Source: Akebia trifoliata
Taxonomy: Eukaryota; Streptophyta; Magnoliopsida; Ranunculales; Lardizabalaceae
Direction of reading: 5' to 3'
NCBI GenBank assembly: GCA_017979445.1
Contig: CM030717.1
Location: 14,742,086-14,806,085, forward strand
DNA: 64,000 nt
Shown here: one piece after another, positions 36,742 to 48,072 of the stretch
Layout: every line of letters begins with the position of its first letter
How positions within the stretch are numbered: the first letter of the stretch is position 1
The notes under the pieces: generated by a model
Told to the model about the DNA's origin: nothing
Seen by the model: only the letters and a program-made list of their open reading frames with translations
Database searches by the model: none
Program-made: the position numbers and the translations under genes

Positions 36742-39700
36742 ATGAAGCCTCCCATCTCCTCTCTTCGAAGGGCTCGTCTTTCTCCCTATCTCTTCATCTT
36801 GTTAGTTTTCATCCTCTTCGTATCCATTCTCTACACCAAAGACTTCACTTTCCTCTTTAGACAGCCTTCACAACTCGAACCAGATTCAGAAACGCTAAAT
36901 ACGGACCAACCCATATCGAGAACAGGTGAGTTTTACTGACTTGTATCTGATTCAAGACCAATTTATATTGAGAAACCGTTTTCTTAGAGGGTTTTTGTTT
37001 TGGGGGTAGAGAAGGACTCGAATGAGGTGTCCTTTGCCATCGGAGAGAGCGAGGAAGGATGCGACGTGTTCAATGGGAAGTGGGTTCGGGACGAGTCGAA
37101 TCGTCCGCACTATAACGAGTCTGAGTGTCCGTACATACAGCCCCAGCTTACCTGTCAAGAACACGGGAGACCTGATAAAGAATACCAGTTTTTGAGATGG
37201 CAGCCTCATGGATGCTCTCTGCCCAGGTTGGTTTTGCAATTTTTCTATTAATTTGATTTCAGTTTTTAAATCAAAATTACTGGCTTGTTAAATCTCATAT
37301 TCTGATTTCTGAATGATAAATGGGTTTTTTTTCTCCTGCAATTATTTTCCTTGTAAATCACATATTTTTGGTTCATGATTAGTAAATTATTGTAAAATTT
37401 GGATTTTTTTTTTCCTAATTAGTGGCTTGTTGAATCGTCCCTCTTTCAAACACAAAAAAAGATGGCCAGCTTAATTTTTTTGGCTTTGTTGTAAAGAACT
37501 CCTACAGCAATAATATAAAAGATGTCCCAAGAACAATAGCAAGCAAAATATGTTTGAGAGATTAATGGAGGCAAAAGAAAATTTGGAAAAACAACCACAA
37601 CACAAAGGGTTACGTGGTTCACCCAATAAGGCTACCTCCTCGGGCAATCCAGCAAGTAAATTATCACTATCAATCTTGGAGAAAATTACAAGGTTAAGTT
37701 TATAGAGAATGCCTTCCAATGGAGAGAAAATCAACAAGAACCTCCCATACCAACACATGCCATCAAAACCATCTACCTTCTTACTTCAACTTTGTTCTCT
37801 CAAGCTTGTAGATCAAAATCCTCTCAAGTGGTTCCAACAATGGTCATGTATTTGAGACAAAAAAAAAACCCAACTAAGAAAACTCTCTTTGACTATCTCT
37901 TAAGAAAACTCTCCCCAAATACACTTTTTGAGATCAAACCCATAAAAGGCTCTAGAGAAATTACAAAAAGATCAAAATGCCCTTAAGAAGAGCGATTTTG
38001 GATCACTATCCCAACAAGCTTAAATCAGGGTTTATTTATTTATGAAAATCGTCCAATTTTCTTATTTAATTATTCTAAATTTTCCAGTTCATAGTTCTCC
38101 CAATTTAGTTCGAGTTCATGGTAGAACCAGCTGGTCCACAAATTCTGAAGATTACTTTTAAATTCTCCCTAAAAATCTCCGTCAAAATCGGAAGGTCTGG
38201 GATCTATCATGATGAGTGGGGGCTGTTCGAATGAGATCTAATTCTGGGTCGCAGAAATAATCCTAATCTTTTTGATTTATCAAATCCCCGAGGATATCTA
38301 GGCTCTCCTGATCAGGTATATTCTCAAGATGATCAATCAAGTATTGGTTTGATGTCTCATCTCATTCATGGATGAGATCGAGTCGTATTGGACAAGTCAA
38401 ATTATTTATTAATATAGTTGTATGCATATAATTACAAGTATTTTATAAAATAAGGTAGATTATATAATATGCTTGCTTAATCACAATATCATATTTTTAT
38501 TTAGATAATAAATATTTAAAGAATAATGCTGAAGTGACCTGAGGCTGGAACCTCATATCGCACTTCTTGAAGTGAAAGTGTATGGGAATCATAGATGCTT
38601 TTCATCGAGATACAAGTGAAAAAGCATCTATGGTTCCTATCCACTTTCACGTCAAGAAGTGCGATATGAGGTTCCAGCTTTATGTCACTCCAGCACGACT
38701 CATATTTAAATTATGAAAAGTTTATTATCAAAATATACGAAATCTCAGTTGAATCAGCCAAGATTTTCAAAATATCGTCAGAATTGTCTCGGTTGTTAAA
38801 TGAGATAACATCCGAGGTCAGGGGTGGAGCCAGGATTTTCTTGTAGTGGGGGCAAACTATGGTTAGTTGTATAGTTGAAGAACTTGAATGGTGGGAAAAT
38901 TATTTGTGCTGGAAAATACGATTGGAGGGAGGTGAGGGTGTGGGGGCAAAAATTGGAGGAGATGAGGGTGTGGGGGCAAATGGGAAGAGAGGTGAGTGAG
39001 TGGGGACAAATGGGGCATGTAATTAGTTGAAAATATAGGGGTGTCTCAAAGTTCTGTGGGGGCAATTGCCCCCTCCAGCTCCTTACTAGCTCCGCCTCTG
39101 TCCAAGGTGAATCATAGCGATAACTGTCTCGTTCTGGACTGATACCAAGATGACTTGGATGAGTCATCTCAGTCTAAGATGAGATTTGAAACCATGACCC
39201 TAGTCTTATAATCATCTTCCACTCCAAAATTCTGTTCTTCCTCTTGTTTTCAATCTTAAAGTAGTTCCAAGTTCTAGTTTTTGATGATACTCCTACACTT
39301 GACATAGAGCTGTTTCTTTTCTTGATGATTTCAATAACTAAGATCATTGTCAAATTTATGTGGTTTGATATTCACTACTCAGTTTATCTCAGCTATGGAT
39401 CATTATCATGCCAAAGAGTGCTATGGGCTGGGATATTGCAGCCATTGGACCTGGAATGACTATGCATAGATCACCCCTATTTGTGTGGTCAGTTCCAGTG
39501 ACAGCATTCCGAATGGTGGGCCTGGATCCATGTGGGTTATGTTGTAACATGAATGGATTCATCTGAAATGCCCACATTAATGATGACTTGTCTATTGAAA
39601 GTCATGTTACACTATTAATTTTCATTTATTCTATGTGTTTCACCTGCCCAGACACGACCCTAATTCAGAGCTTGGCACTTGGCAACCTTCACTGTCAAGT

Positions 39701-42293
39701 TTCATCCTCCCTTGCAAGCGTGCTTCTACCTTAAGTAACAAGGCTACCGTACCAGCTCCAAAGGGAATGAACCCTAAAGAAAATAGCTTTAGACATGAAC
39801 TATTTTATAACTGCTCATAGTAGATCCTATTAGTCATAACATCAATAGTCGGATTTCAACTTTGTCCTTCGTAGAGGCACTGTTGACGTGTTTTTAGGTG
39901 AGATAGGTTTGTTCAATCAAGTTGATTTCTGATGTATGAGGTCACCAAGTTGTATTCCATTGAGTGGTACAGAACCACATATCTTGATATGTTAGGGGTC
40001 ATATGAACTGGGCTTGGTCTAATTTGGACTCTTCCAAAGACAAGCACTGGACTTGAAGAGAACTTTAACAGCCACCTTACAATACCAAGTAATTGTTGGT
40101 TTGGATTGATTAGGCACAAGTCATGGAACCATTTAAACTCCTACCGCGGTGTTGGTACCTATGAGACCATGTAATTTGGTAGCTTATGTGGTAATTTGAT
40201 TGGCTTGTTTTGCTATGGGATTCAAAAATAAACAATAACCTTTATACACTCATGATTCACTATGAATGTTGAATAATTTGAAGATGTTTCTTATATGACT
40301 ACGTTTATCTCAAAATATTCAGTTTCAATGCAACTTTCATGCTCGAGAAGCTTCGAGGAAAACGGATGATGTTTGTCGGTGACTCCTTGAATCGGGGTCA
40401 ATATGTTTCCATGATTTGTCTCTTGCACAGAATCATCCCCGAACATGCCAAATCCATGGAAACATTCGACTCACTAACGGTCTTCAGAGCCAAGGTTACA
40501 AGAGAATCTCCCTCATATATTGCCTTAACTTCTCAAGTATCTAAGTTACACATTTTTCATATTGTAAGCATTCACTTTATCCTTGTAGGATTATAATGCA
40601 ACAATCGAGTTCTATTGGGCCCCATTTCTTCTAGAATCCAATTCCGATAATGCGGTCATCCACAGAGTGACAGATAGAATTGTTCGCAAGGGTTCGATCA
40701 ATAAACATGGTCGAAATTGGAAGGGAGTTGATATTTTGGTGTTCAATACGTATCTTTGGTGGATAACCGGCATGAAGATGAAGATCCTGTAAATTCCCAA
40801 ACTTCAAATGAGTTCTGTAGCTTTCCGAGCTTGTTTTTTCTTCTTTTTCTAAGTAAATGTATCATACCTTCTCCTATACAGGCAGGGATCTTTCAACCAG
40901 GAGAGGAAAGATATCATTGAGATGGAAACAGATGACGCTTACCGAATGGCAATGAAGAGTTTGGTGAAATGGGTGCAAAATAATATGGATCCTGAGAAGA
41001 CCAAGGTCTTTTTCACTAGCTTGTCACCTTCCCATGGAAAGTAAGTGAACTTCCCCATAGCTTATTGTCTATTTTCTTTTTCTTAAGAAAACTAGTTCAT
41101 CAAAGAGTCAGTCTAGCCTGACTAACTTACGAAGATTTGAGTCGTGAGCTCACATCTTGGCATCCAAAAACCTGATCCAATGCCACACGCTTGGAGAGGA
41201 TGAACTAAGAACTTTTTTTAAAAATTCAATAAAAAAAAATACTATTTTTCACAGTTGAATTTTAATTTTTAGTTTAGGGATTTCGGTAGCGTCCATTGTC
41301 AACAAGGACTCTCAGAGCCTAAAATTGACTTTGTACGAGTGATCCTAACCATATGATGTGTAGCAATTGTCGGTGCCCATGCCCATCTAATGATGTTTAT
41401 TGGATGGTTTAGACCATTTTATTAGGTTGATTGTTGACCTTGTAGATCACCTTGGTGGGACGCGCATAATGTGTCTTTCCCTTGCATGTTTGCCATGCCA
41501 TAGGTGTTGGCAGCAAATCTAATGCTTATTTCTCTCCTCTATCATGAGTCTTGAATGTGTGTTTAATCTCGAGAGCTGCTATTGGCACCCCAACTTTTAC
41601 TTATTACACTCCAATTAAAAATAAAGATAATAAATGAATGGTTGAGAAAAAAAGTAAAAGTTGGGGTGCCAGTAGAAGCTTTAATTAATTTGATTTTTGC
41701 TAGATTTCTATTTTCTGGGTTTAGGATTTTATATCAGCCTAATAATAATTGTAAACATTATTGAAATTGTTTGAACGAGTTTTACAATGTTTTGTAATGT
41801 TGAGATTATAATTTGAGCCAAACCTTTGGAATGTTTGAAGAGTGTTTTAATCTTTAATTGGGGTGTGATAAATAATTTAAGAAATTGGGGTGTAATAAGT
41901 AAAAGTTGCGGTGTCAATAGTAGCTCTATTAATCTTCTTGGGAAACATTGCAGGAGCATTGAATGGGGAGGTGATCCAGATGGAAATTGTTACAATCAGA
42001 CAACTCCTATCGAAGACCCAACATATTGGGGAACCAGTTCTCACAGAGGCATAATGAAGGTGATCGGAGATGTATTTAGTAAATCTAAGGTACCCATCAC
42101 ATTCCTAAACATTACCCAACTCTCAGAATACCGAAAGGATGCTCACACATCAATCTACAAGAAGCAATGGAGCCCATTGACCCCCGAACAACTAGCGAAC
42201 CCAGTTAGCTACTCAGATTGCGTGCATTGGTGTTTGCCAGGACTCCAAGATACATGGAATGAGCTCTTATATACCAAGCTTTTCTATCCCTAG
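36742..42293 (+). CDS. TBL: TRICHOME BIREFRINGENCE-LIKE protein (DUF231), six exons
   Basis: Exons: 36742-36925, 37010-37226, 40323-40494, 40589-40788, 40882-41040, 41954-42293; all introns are GT-AG and the frame is open throughout, giving 423 aa. Residues about 15-36 form one hydrophobic helix after a basic N-terminus, as in type II Golgi membrane proteins. The PMR5 N-terminal part starts near residue 83 ([14 protein letters not shown]). The catalytic esterase-like GDS is at residues 153-155 ([11 protein letters not shown]) and the DxxH motif is DCVH at 399-402 ([17 protein letters not shown]). Family members transfer acetyl groups to cell-wall polysaccharides in the Golgi. The [10 protein letters not shown] and [15 protein letters not shown] blocks look most like the xylan O-acetyltransferase clade (TBL29-35), but the clade needs a tree. 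The start was chosen as the first ATG in frame before the membrane segment. Intron 2 (37227-40322) is 3.1 kb and TE-rich; intron 5 (41041-41953) holds a MITE. No neighbour gene is visible. Confidence 0.93.
37487..38016. mobile_element. Solo LTR (Copia/TRIM-like) in TBL intron 2
   Basis: A 530-bp element, ends 'tgttgtaaagaac' and '...tatcccaaca' (TG...CA). It is flanked by GGCTT (37482-37486) and AGCTT (38017-38021), a 5-bp duplication with one mismatch. It contains 'gttacgtggttcacccaata' + 'aggctacctcctcgggc', a widespread plant LTR motif. There is no internal domain, so it is a solo LTR. Confidence 0.6.
38527..38695. mobile_element. Hairpin MITE, copy 3, in TBL intron 2
   Basis: A 169-bp near-perfect foldback: 'tgctgaagtgacctgaggct' ... 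'agctttatgtcactccagca'. The stem includes 'ggaacctcatatcgcacttc' facing 'gaagtgcgatatgaggttcc' and 'aaccatagatgctttttcac'-type inner arms around a short loop at about 38610. It is the same family as 26011-26145. Because it is intronic and on the transcribed strand of TBL, it would fold into a miRNA-precursor-like hairpin in the pre-mRNA. Confidence 0.8.
38819..39100 (-). mobile_element. hAT-like MITE, copy 3, in TBL intron 2
   Basis: A 282-bp element in reverse orientation to copies 1 and 2: 'caggggtggagccagg' ... 'tagctccgcctctg'. It is flanked by TCCGAGGT (38811-38818) and TCCAAGGT (39101-39108), an 8-bp duplication with one mismatch. It carries the 'gggggcaattgccccct' core. Confidence 0.85.
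39101..40322 (+). other. Remainder of TBL intron 2
   Basis: No gene or recognisable element. Short open frames in 39389-40119 lack coding features. It ends with the splice acceptor 'aatattcag' at 40322. Confidence 0.4.
41571..41927. mobile_element. MULE-like MITE in TBL intron 5, nested ends
   Basis: The left end 'gagagctgctattggcaccc' + 'caacttttacttattacac' has two possible right ends: about 41680 ('agtaaaagttggggtgccag') and 41927 ('agtaaaagttgcggtgtcaa' + 'tagtagctct'). The family is the same as the element just upstream of the gene (35761-36486). Flanks TTTAATCTC (41562-41570) and ATTAATCTT (41928-41936) share TTAATCT, consistent with a diverged 9-bp duplication. Confidence 0.65.
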
Positions 42294-43095
42294 AAATCAC
42301 GTTCTCTGATGTTTAATTTATTTCTTTAACTTGGATGAGAATGTGGGATGGTATCACCTTATTGATTAAAGGTTATATACCATTGCATACAGATGAAGTT
42401 TCGGCACCAAAATTACATATTGTGATTCTTAGAAGGAATTCTCCTTCCCCGTGAAACATTTTGTTATTCCTCTATTTTCAAAGGAATAATATATTACAAA
42501 AGGTGCTAAAGGCCATAAAATCATTTTATACGACAAATAGGCTACGATCTGTCAACTGTGAATAACGCATAAAGTGTAGATAACAAGAAGCACCAAAATA
42601 CAATGTAAGGAATTGATGTTATTCTAAATTCCATTCTACATGAAATACACGATCCATGAACTAAATTTTTAGATTACAAGTTGACCTTCAAGGATTGACT
42701 CACTTACAAAGCATTGGAAGAGGGTTGGCACACCCATTGATATATATATATATATACTCTAAAATCACAAGGATATGCATGGGGATTATGGGTAGAATAC
42801 AAAGGTTATTTATCTTCAAACCTCGATACAAATCGAAGCAAGCATTTCATAAGTTGGTGATGAGGTAGATGGTTTGTCTCCGCGTTCCAAAGTGATCAAC
42901 TTTGAAGCATGAAGTTACTTGCATTCAGGGTTTAATTTTTATTGGGGTGGGGTGGTTTGTGCAATGGGCTATATTCACATGTGCACGCGTAACATAAAAG
43001 AATTTTGCCAATTTACAAACAATCCACAAATAAACATAAAAACTTCACAAATGCCCACAAATAAGTAGTTTGAACCCTCGACATCCCAGTGGAAT
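42294..43095. other. TBL 3' flank, then leader remnant of a minus-strand LTR element
   Basis: 42294-42500 is the likely 3'UTR, with no strong poly(A) signal chosen. A (TA)n tract lies at about 42742-42757. At 43060-43095 the minus strand carries 'attccactgggatgtc' and 'gagggttcaaac', the conserved sequence that follows the LTR 3' end. Confidence 0.4.
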
Positions 43096-45921
43096 TGTTA
43101 AGATGTAAATAATAAAGGTTCAAAGGATTTTGACTTCATCTACGTGAATTTAAGAGTCGCTACAATTCATAGAATTAAGGAGTGAATGCATAAAAAAAAA
43201 ATGTTTTGAAACTCATTTTTTCAAGAACTTAGTGACTCAAATCTGATCTTCACTTGAAGGTTAAGGGTAAGGTGGTTTGATTGTGAGCTAAGGAAGGTAT
43301 TAGGTACTTGTCTCACCTGCCAAGTTGGTGATTACCAATGATTGGCAAAAAGTGAAGTATAAAATGATTTTTTAAGATTTTTTAGAAGTTTAAAGGGTAG
43401 CAAACATTCGAAAATCAAATAAAGTATAATTTGGCTTCTAAACTCACAAAAGAATTCAATGAGCAAGCCATATATAAAAGTACATGTTTGTTTGATTTTT
43501 TTATGAACTCGGGATTTTGATGCAAATCTATATAGATCTCATCTTTTTACCCTCAAGCACTCACTACACGTATGTATACACACTTGGAGGTGTATTTTTG
43601 TTGGTTTGGTTCTGAAGACATGTCTTTGAGGTAATATTCACCTTATGCATGAAAGGGTGTCCACTAGGAACTATTTTTGTTGGTTTAGAGTTGTAAGTTT
43701 ATATCTAAGTAGATTTCATACTTTTGACTCGTAACCTTTTTAAGATAAAAGAAAATTGATGTGCAATAAGTATACGTATGTGATGTTCCATGAAGGAACT
43801 TATTAAATAGACTTAGAAAGAGGAGATTACGTCACATAGCTAAGGTCCACTCTCTACCTCCATATGCCATTACAGAAAGAAACTAAACTAGAAATTTAAA
43901 GTACTTAGAATTAAAAGAACTTGAAACAACATGTTATGAAATTAAATACTCTTTGAAAAATTTATTATGAACTTATAAAAAAAAATCACTTTACATAGTA
44001 AAGATTTACTCTTTTTTCACTTCATACCATTGAAAGTAAACAACTACACTACCTTACAAGAATTTAAATATACATAACTGTAAAGAAAGGGATAGATAGG
44101 AAGGGATTGAATAAGAGTTTTTATTTTTTATTTTTTTTCGGGGAGGGGGGGGGGGGGGGATGACTAAACTTTAATATGATTCTAACAAAATTAAAGACTA
44201 ATCAACCTATTTGAAATCCTAGTTTCAGAGTTATAACCTTAGGAAGCTATTATCCCCAACTTTTGGTCAACATAGTCACATGTCTCTTATTTAAACTATA
44301 GCTCATAAAATACTCCAAATATTACTAAGTGCTTTGGTAGGAAGAAATTTAAATTTAAGATAGTTCTTCTCTAATTTGATTCAATTAAAATATGTTCTCA
44401 TGAGGGAGGAATATCTGTCCCAAGTCAGTGCATTTCTTTAATGACATTGTCCCATTGGTGTTGGGAAATGATCTAAAATGTGAATAATGCAAAATGATGT
44501 GTGGGAGGTTTTCCATTAAAAAAATTATTTGGTTCAATTGGAAAGATGAGAGATCCAATAAGGGTGTCTTTTGTTCACTTAGCCATATGAAAGTTACACT
44601 ACATGAATGCAAATAAATTTGAATGGTAGGATTTTGATCTTGGCAAGGAGAAAGGTGTCTATCTCTAAAAAGAGATCCATGGTCTATTCATCTTGTCATT
44701 TATGCATGAATTTAAAAAAGAAATAGATTCTAAATCTAAGGTACCTGAATGGTTGATTAGGATAGAGTTAGAGGGTAGTTTGTACACAAGAATTCTAAGT
44801 TATGAAAAGAAAAGAAATGATTGGAAGGAAAAAATCATAAAAAAATTATTTAGATTGTACTTCATGCTACCGTTGTTCTCCTCTTCAAGAATTCTTCTTA
44901 GTCTTCTTCTTGAAAAGGTTTGAAAAAGATGTAGTGGTTGGGAGAGTGAGGAAGGAGAGCTGGTGTTTTTGTAGAGTTTCTTGGCTAAGGAATTGGTCTT
45001 GAAAGTCTTGAGACCCTTATATTTATAGATTTTTTGAAAATTGTTTATGGATATAATGGTCCACGCACAACAAGTTACAATTATATTCAATAAAACCAAA
45101 AGTGTGAACTTCAATTACTCTCCATCAATGGGGTTTGATGGTAATTTACTAGTATATGTCTCTCACCAATTAAGATGATCAAGAAATATAATAGTATATT
45201 ACCCTCAAAATTTCTAACAAAATACTTTGAGGATACCAATCCAACATGAAAAAAGCCTATATTTGATGACCAAAGTTTGTCGAATTTCATAACATTTGAT
45301 GGCCCAAGGTTGTCAAATTTCATAAAATTTGACAAATCAAGGCATCAAAATTTTCATTATCAATTTTTTTTTTTTTCGATAGACCGAAACCATTAAATTA
45401 ATTGAGGCACAATGTGAAAAAAGCCAAAATTTGATGACCTAAGGCTGTCAAATTTCATAAAATACGTCGGACCAAAAGGTCAAATTGGCACCGAATTTTT
45501 CATTCTCAAATTTTTTTTTTTTTGACGAGCTAAATCTGTCAAATTAATGAAGGATGAGAGAAATTCGACAGCTCTAAGCCGTCAAATCTGAGAACATCAA
45601 GAATTTTGACGTCCTAGACCGTCAAAATTCAGTTTCTAAAATTCCTAGGCCTTGGCCAGTCAATTTTTCTGTAGGATTTTTCAGTTTTCACATAGTGAGG
45701 ATAGGAGAAATTTGATGGTTCTAAGCCATCGAATTGGGGATCATCAAAAATTTCATCGGCCATAGGCCCTCAAATTTTCTAGTCAAAATTTTTAGTTTTC
45801 ACATAATGCAATGTCCATGCATTACCAGTTTTAATATTTTCAAGAACTACCTTTGTAGTGCATGGATTTGTCCTAATCAAAGATGTTCTAATGATAATTT
45901 GGCTCCCGTGTGCTTTTAACA
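43096..45921 (-). mobile_element. Tat-type LTR, minus orientation
   Basis: On the minus strand the 3' end is '...acatcttaaca' at 43096, followed by the conserved post-LTR sequence. Shared blocks are 'gtacctaataccttcctt' (about 43295), 'gtagcgactcttaaa' + 'tcacgtagatgaa' (about 43140) and 'aaaccaacaaaaatacacc' (about 43595); each matches the LTR at 585-2782. The TATA box is at 45021-45027 (minus). A G15 run lies at 44145-44159. The other end is uncertain: 'tgttaaaagcacacgg' at 45921 gives a TGTTAA/TTAACA pair. Confidence 0.6.
45235..45790. repeat. Hairpin-unit array in the LTR ('gacgg...ccgtc' type)
   Basis: Six or more degenerate units of about 90-110 bases, such as 'ttcgacagctctaagccgtc', 'tttgacgtcctagaccgtca', 'ttgatggttctaagccatcg' and 'gatgacctaaggctgtcaaa'. 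In each, TTGACGG-like and CCGTCAA-like arms face each other over a short CTAAG-type loop. T-rich spacers and 'cacatagtgagga'/'cacataatgcaat' phrases repeat between them. Confidence 0.7.
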
Positions 45922-46880
45922 AATTAAGATTAGGGTGGTAAATTCCTTTTAAAATTTCTCTAGATTAATTTTTGGGGGAAAATGTGGCAATTAATTATTT
46001 CTAGTATTAGCCCAAGATCCTTTTCTATTTGCATAAGAAAGCAAGGATTTATTGGATGATTTCTTTTATAAAACGGCAAAAGGTAAAATCTAGCGCATAT
46101 GCATGGTTGGTTTGATAAAATTAAAAATACAGGTAAGTTAGGGTGGTAAATTTACCTTAAAGATATTTTAATTTGTTGGAAAAAGGTGAGTAAGATTAAG
46201 TCAAGTGGAAAGGTTCCAACAAATTTCCTATTAAAGGCCAAGTGATAAGGGCTTTGAGGGCATGATGGTGGTGTGGCATGTGGCAAAAGGACAAAATACA
46301 CAACTTTTACATTTTTCTTTTAACCTTTTAAGGGTAAAATGTTCCGTACCCTTCATTTTTCAAACATTTGCATGGCCTTCTCTCACACCAACATTAATTT
46401 TCCTCCTTCACGGATGGGTAATATGGGAAGTTTGTCACTCTATCTCTCCTGATTTTTGGGTGTTTAAGATAATCATATGAGCCTAGAAGGATAATATTAT
46501 GTCAAGATAATCTTTTAGACTGTAATGGTAAGAGTACGCCATGTGTCATAGGGAGACCTTGGTTCTCATGTAATTATCTAAAATAACAATGTTGAAGTGG
46601 GTCTTTACCCATACGCTCACCTTTTCAAAAATGAAAAAAAAATAAAATAAAAATCCAATTGGATTAAGGCACGTGGCACAAGAGTAAACGTACAAGAATT
46701 TTAGTCACTTTGATTGATTTGGCCCATATGTACCTTGAGAGATTCCCTTGAATTTGGTGGGCCACCAAATCTATGATACTTAGAACTTGGCCTAAACCTT
46801 GACCATTTTTCCAATATTCCTTCTAATGATCCTATAAATGACATGAAACCTTGAATTTCTTTTGATTTTTACTGGCTATC
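45922..46880. other. Intergenic between two LTRs
   Basis: No gene. 'agggtggtaaatt' occurs twice (about 45932 and 46140). A plus-strand 'tataaatgacatgaaacc' at 46833 is TATA-like. The last five bases 'ctatc' are the expected left target-duplication half for the Tat element beginning at 46881; its right partner is outside the window. Confidence 0.35.
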
Positions 46881-47431
46881 TGTAGATGCAAGAATTTGCT
46901 CTATACTTTTTCTCTTTTCAAGTTCGGGCGGACCTGCAAATCAGCCCACTCCGACGATCAAGTTAAACAAATTGATCAATATAATTTAGTTTTTTGAGAG
47001 AAAAAGAATTCGACCCCTTTTACCTATAATCATCTTCTTTTTATAGGTATTGAACTTGATCGTTTTCTATGCCACCCTTTGAAATGACCTTGGGCAGTTA
47101 GTTTGCTAAGGGCAGTTAGCTCACTCCCTGACATGTCAGCTGCAGGAGTTGTTGTAACTGCCCTGCCACTTCTGGGATGATCAGGGCTGATCTGACATGA
47201 TGTGGGTTGTTAGAGCTGTCAATCAATGGTACATCTGTCAGATCTGTCTTACCTACCTATACTGCCATTGTCCGGGCTACTTAATTAGTCGGTAACCCAA
47301 GTCTGAGTTGGTTATCCGTGCACCCGAAAAGTCTAATAAACTGGTCTCATATGGCAGTCTATCCGAACTTAAAATTATCACTTCCGGGCTTTGCTCGAGC
47401 CACGTGTCCACGTTTAAGAATTTCCCCCACA
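46881..47431 (-). mobile_element. 3' LTR of the right Tat element
   Basis: On the minus strand it starts TGTGGGGGAAATTCTTAAAC at 47431 and ends '...cttgcatctaca' at 46881; 551 bp. The TATA box is the complement of 47038-47045. The R/U5 part contains 'ttaacttgatcgtcggag' (about 46965), a phrase characteristic of Tat LTRs. The polypurine tract abuts its start. Confidence 0.75.
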
Positions 47432-47447
47432 ATACCCCCTCTCGAGG
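47432..47447 (-). other. Polypurine tract
   Basis: Minus strand 'cctcgagagggggtat' directly precedes the LTR start TGTGG. It is the plus-strand priming site for reverse transcription. Confidence 0.65.
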
Positions 47448-47804
47448 GTTCGAGCAAAATGATCGGGCGCTCGAGAATATTAATAAGAAATTGGAAAGTT
47501 GACACGTGGCAGCCTCTCATTGGGTCTTAGCCAGGATTAATGATTTCTTTATGGCGAATCGTTACCTAGCCTTTTCGTTTTTCGAGGACAGCGGTCGGTA
47601 GAACTGCTCTCGTGAGGTGTGCAATGTCTGTTGAGTTATACGGTGCAATTATGTGCAGGGTACACGTGGCGTTTTGTGAATAGCTTGATTCGCGTGCAAA
47701 TTTCAAACGGTATATCAGATCTCCCAGCAATTAATACCCATCATTGTTCGTTTAAGAGATCTTAACCGTTGATTTCACTCGCAGATCTCGAGGCCTTTCA
47801 GGTC

Positions 47805-47812
47805 TATAAATA
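47805..47812 (+). promoter_or_regulatory. TATA box of the antisense ORF
   Basis: TATAAATA preceded by 'caggtc'. It is followed by a pyrimidine-rich leader ('tttactttcactttcacac') and, 260 bases on, the ATG at 48073. It lies outside the LTR and points opposite to the element, so it could drive the reverse-strand gene independently. Confidence 0.6.
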
Positions 47813-48072
47813 CCTTATTCATTTCCCATTTTTACTTTCACTTTCACACACCTTGCCGTTACTCTGCCCCATTTACTCTGCTCTTGCGTCCGCTGTGCCC
47901 TTGCCGTGCCTTTGCTAAGCCCTCGCTGCGCCCTTGCAGTGCCATCCGGTCATCAGCTACCCAGTGACCAGTTTCTGGTTCTTTTCGAAGAAGAAGGCGA
48001 CGAAAAGGTAACAGAGTCAAGGCCACCCCTTTCCTCTAGTTTCTCCTCCTATCCCTCTATTTTTTCACCCAA

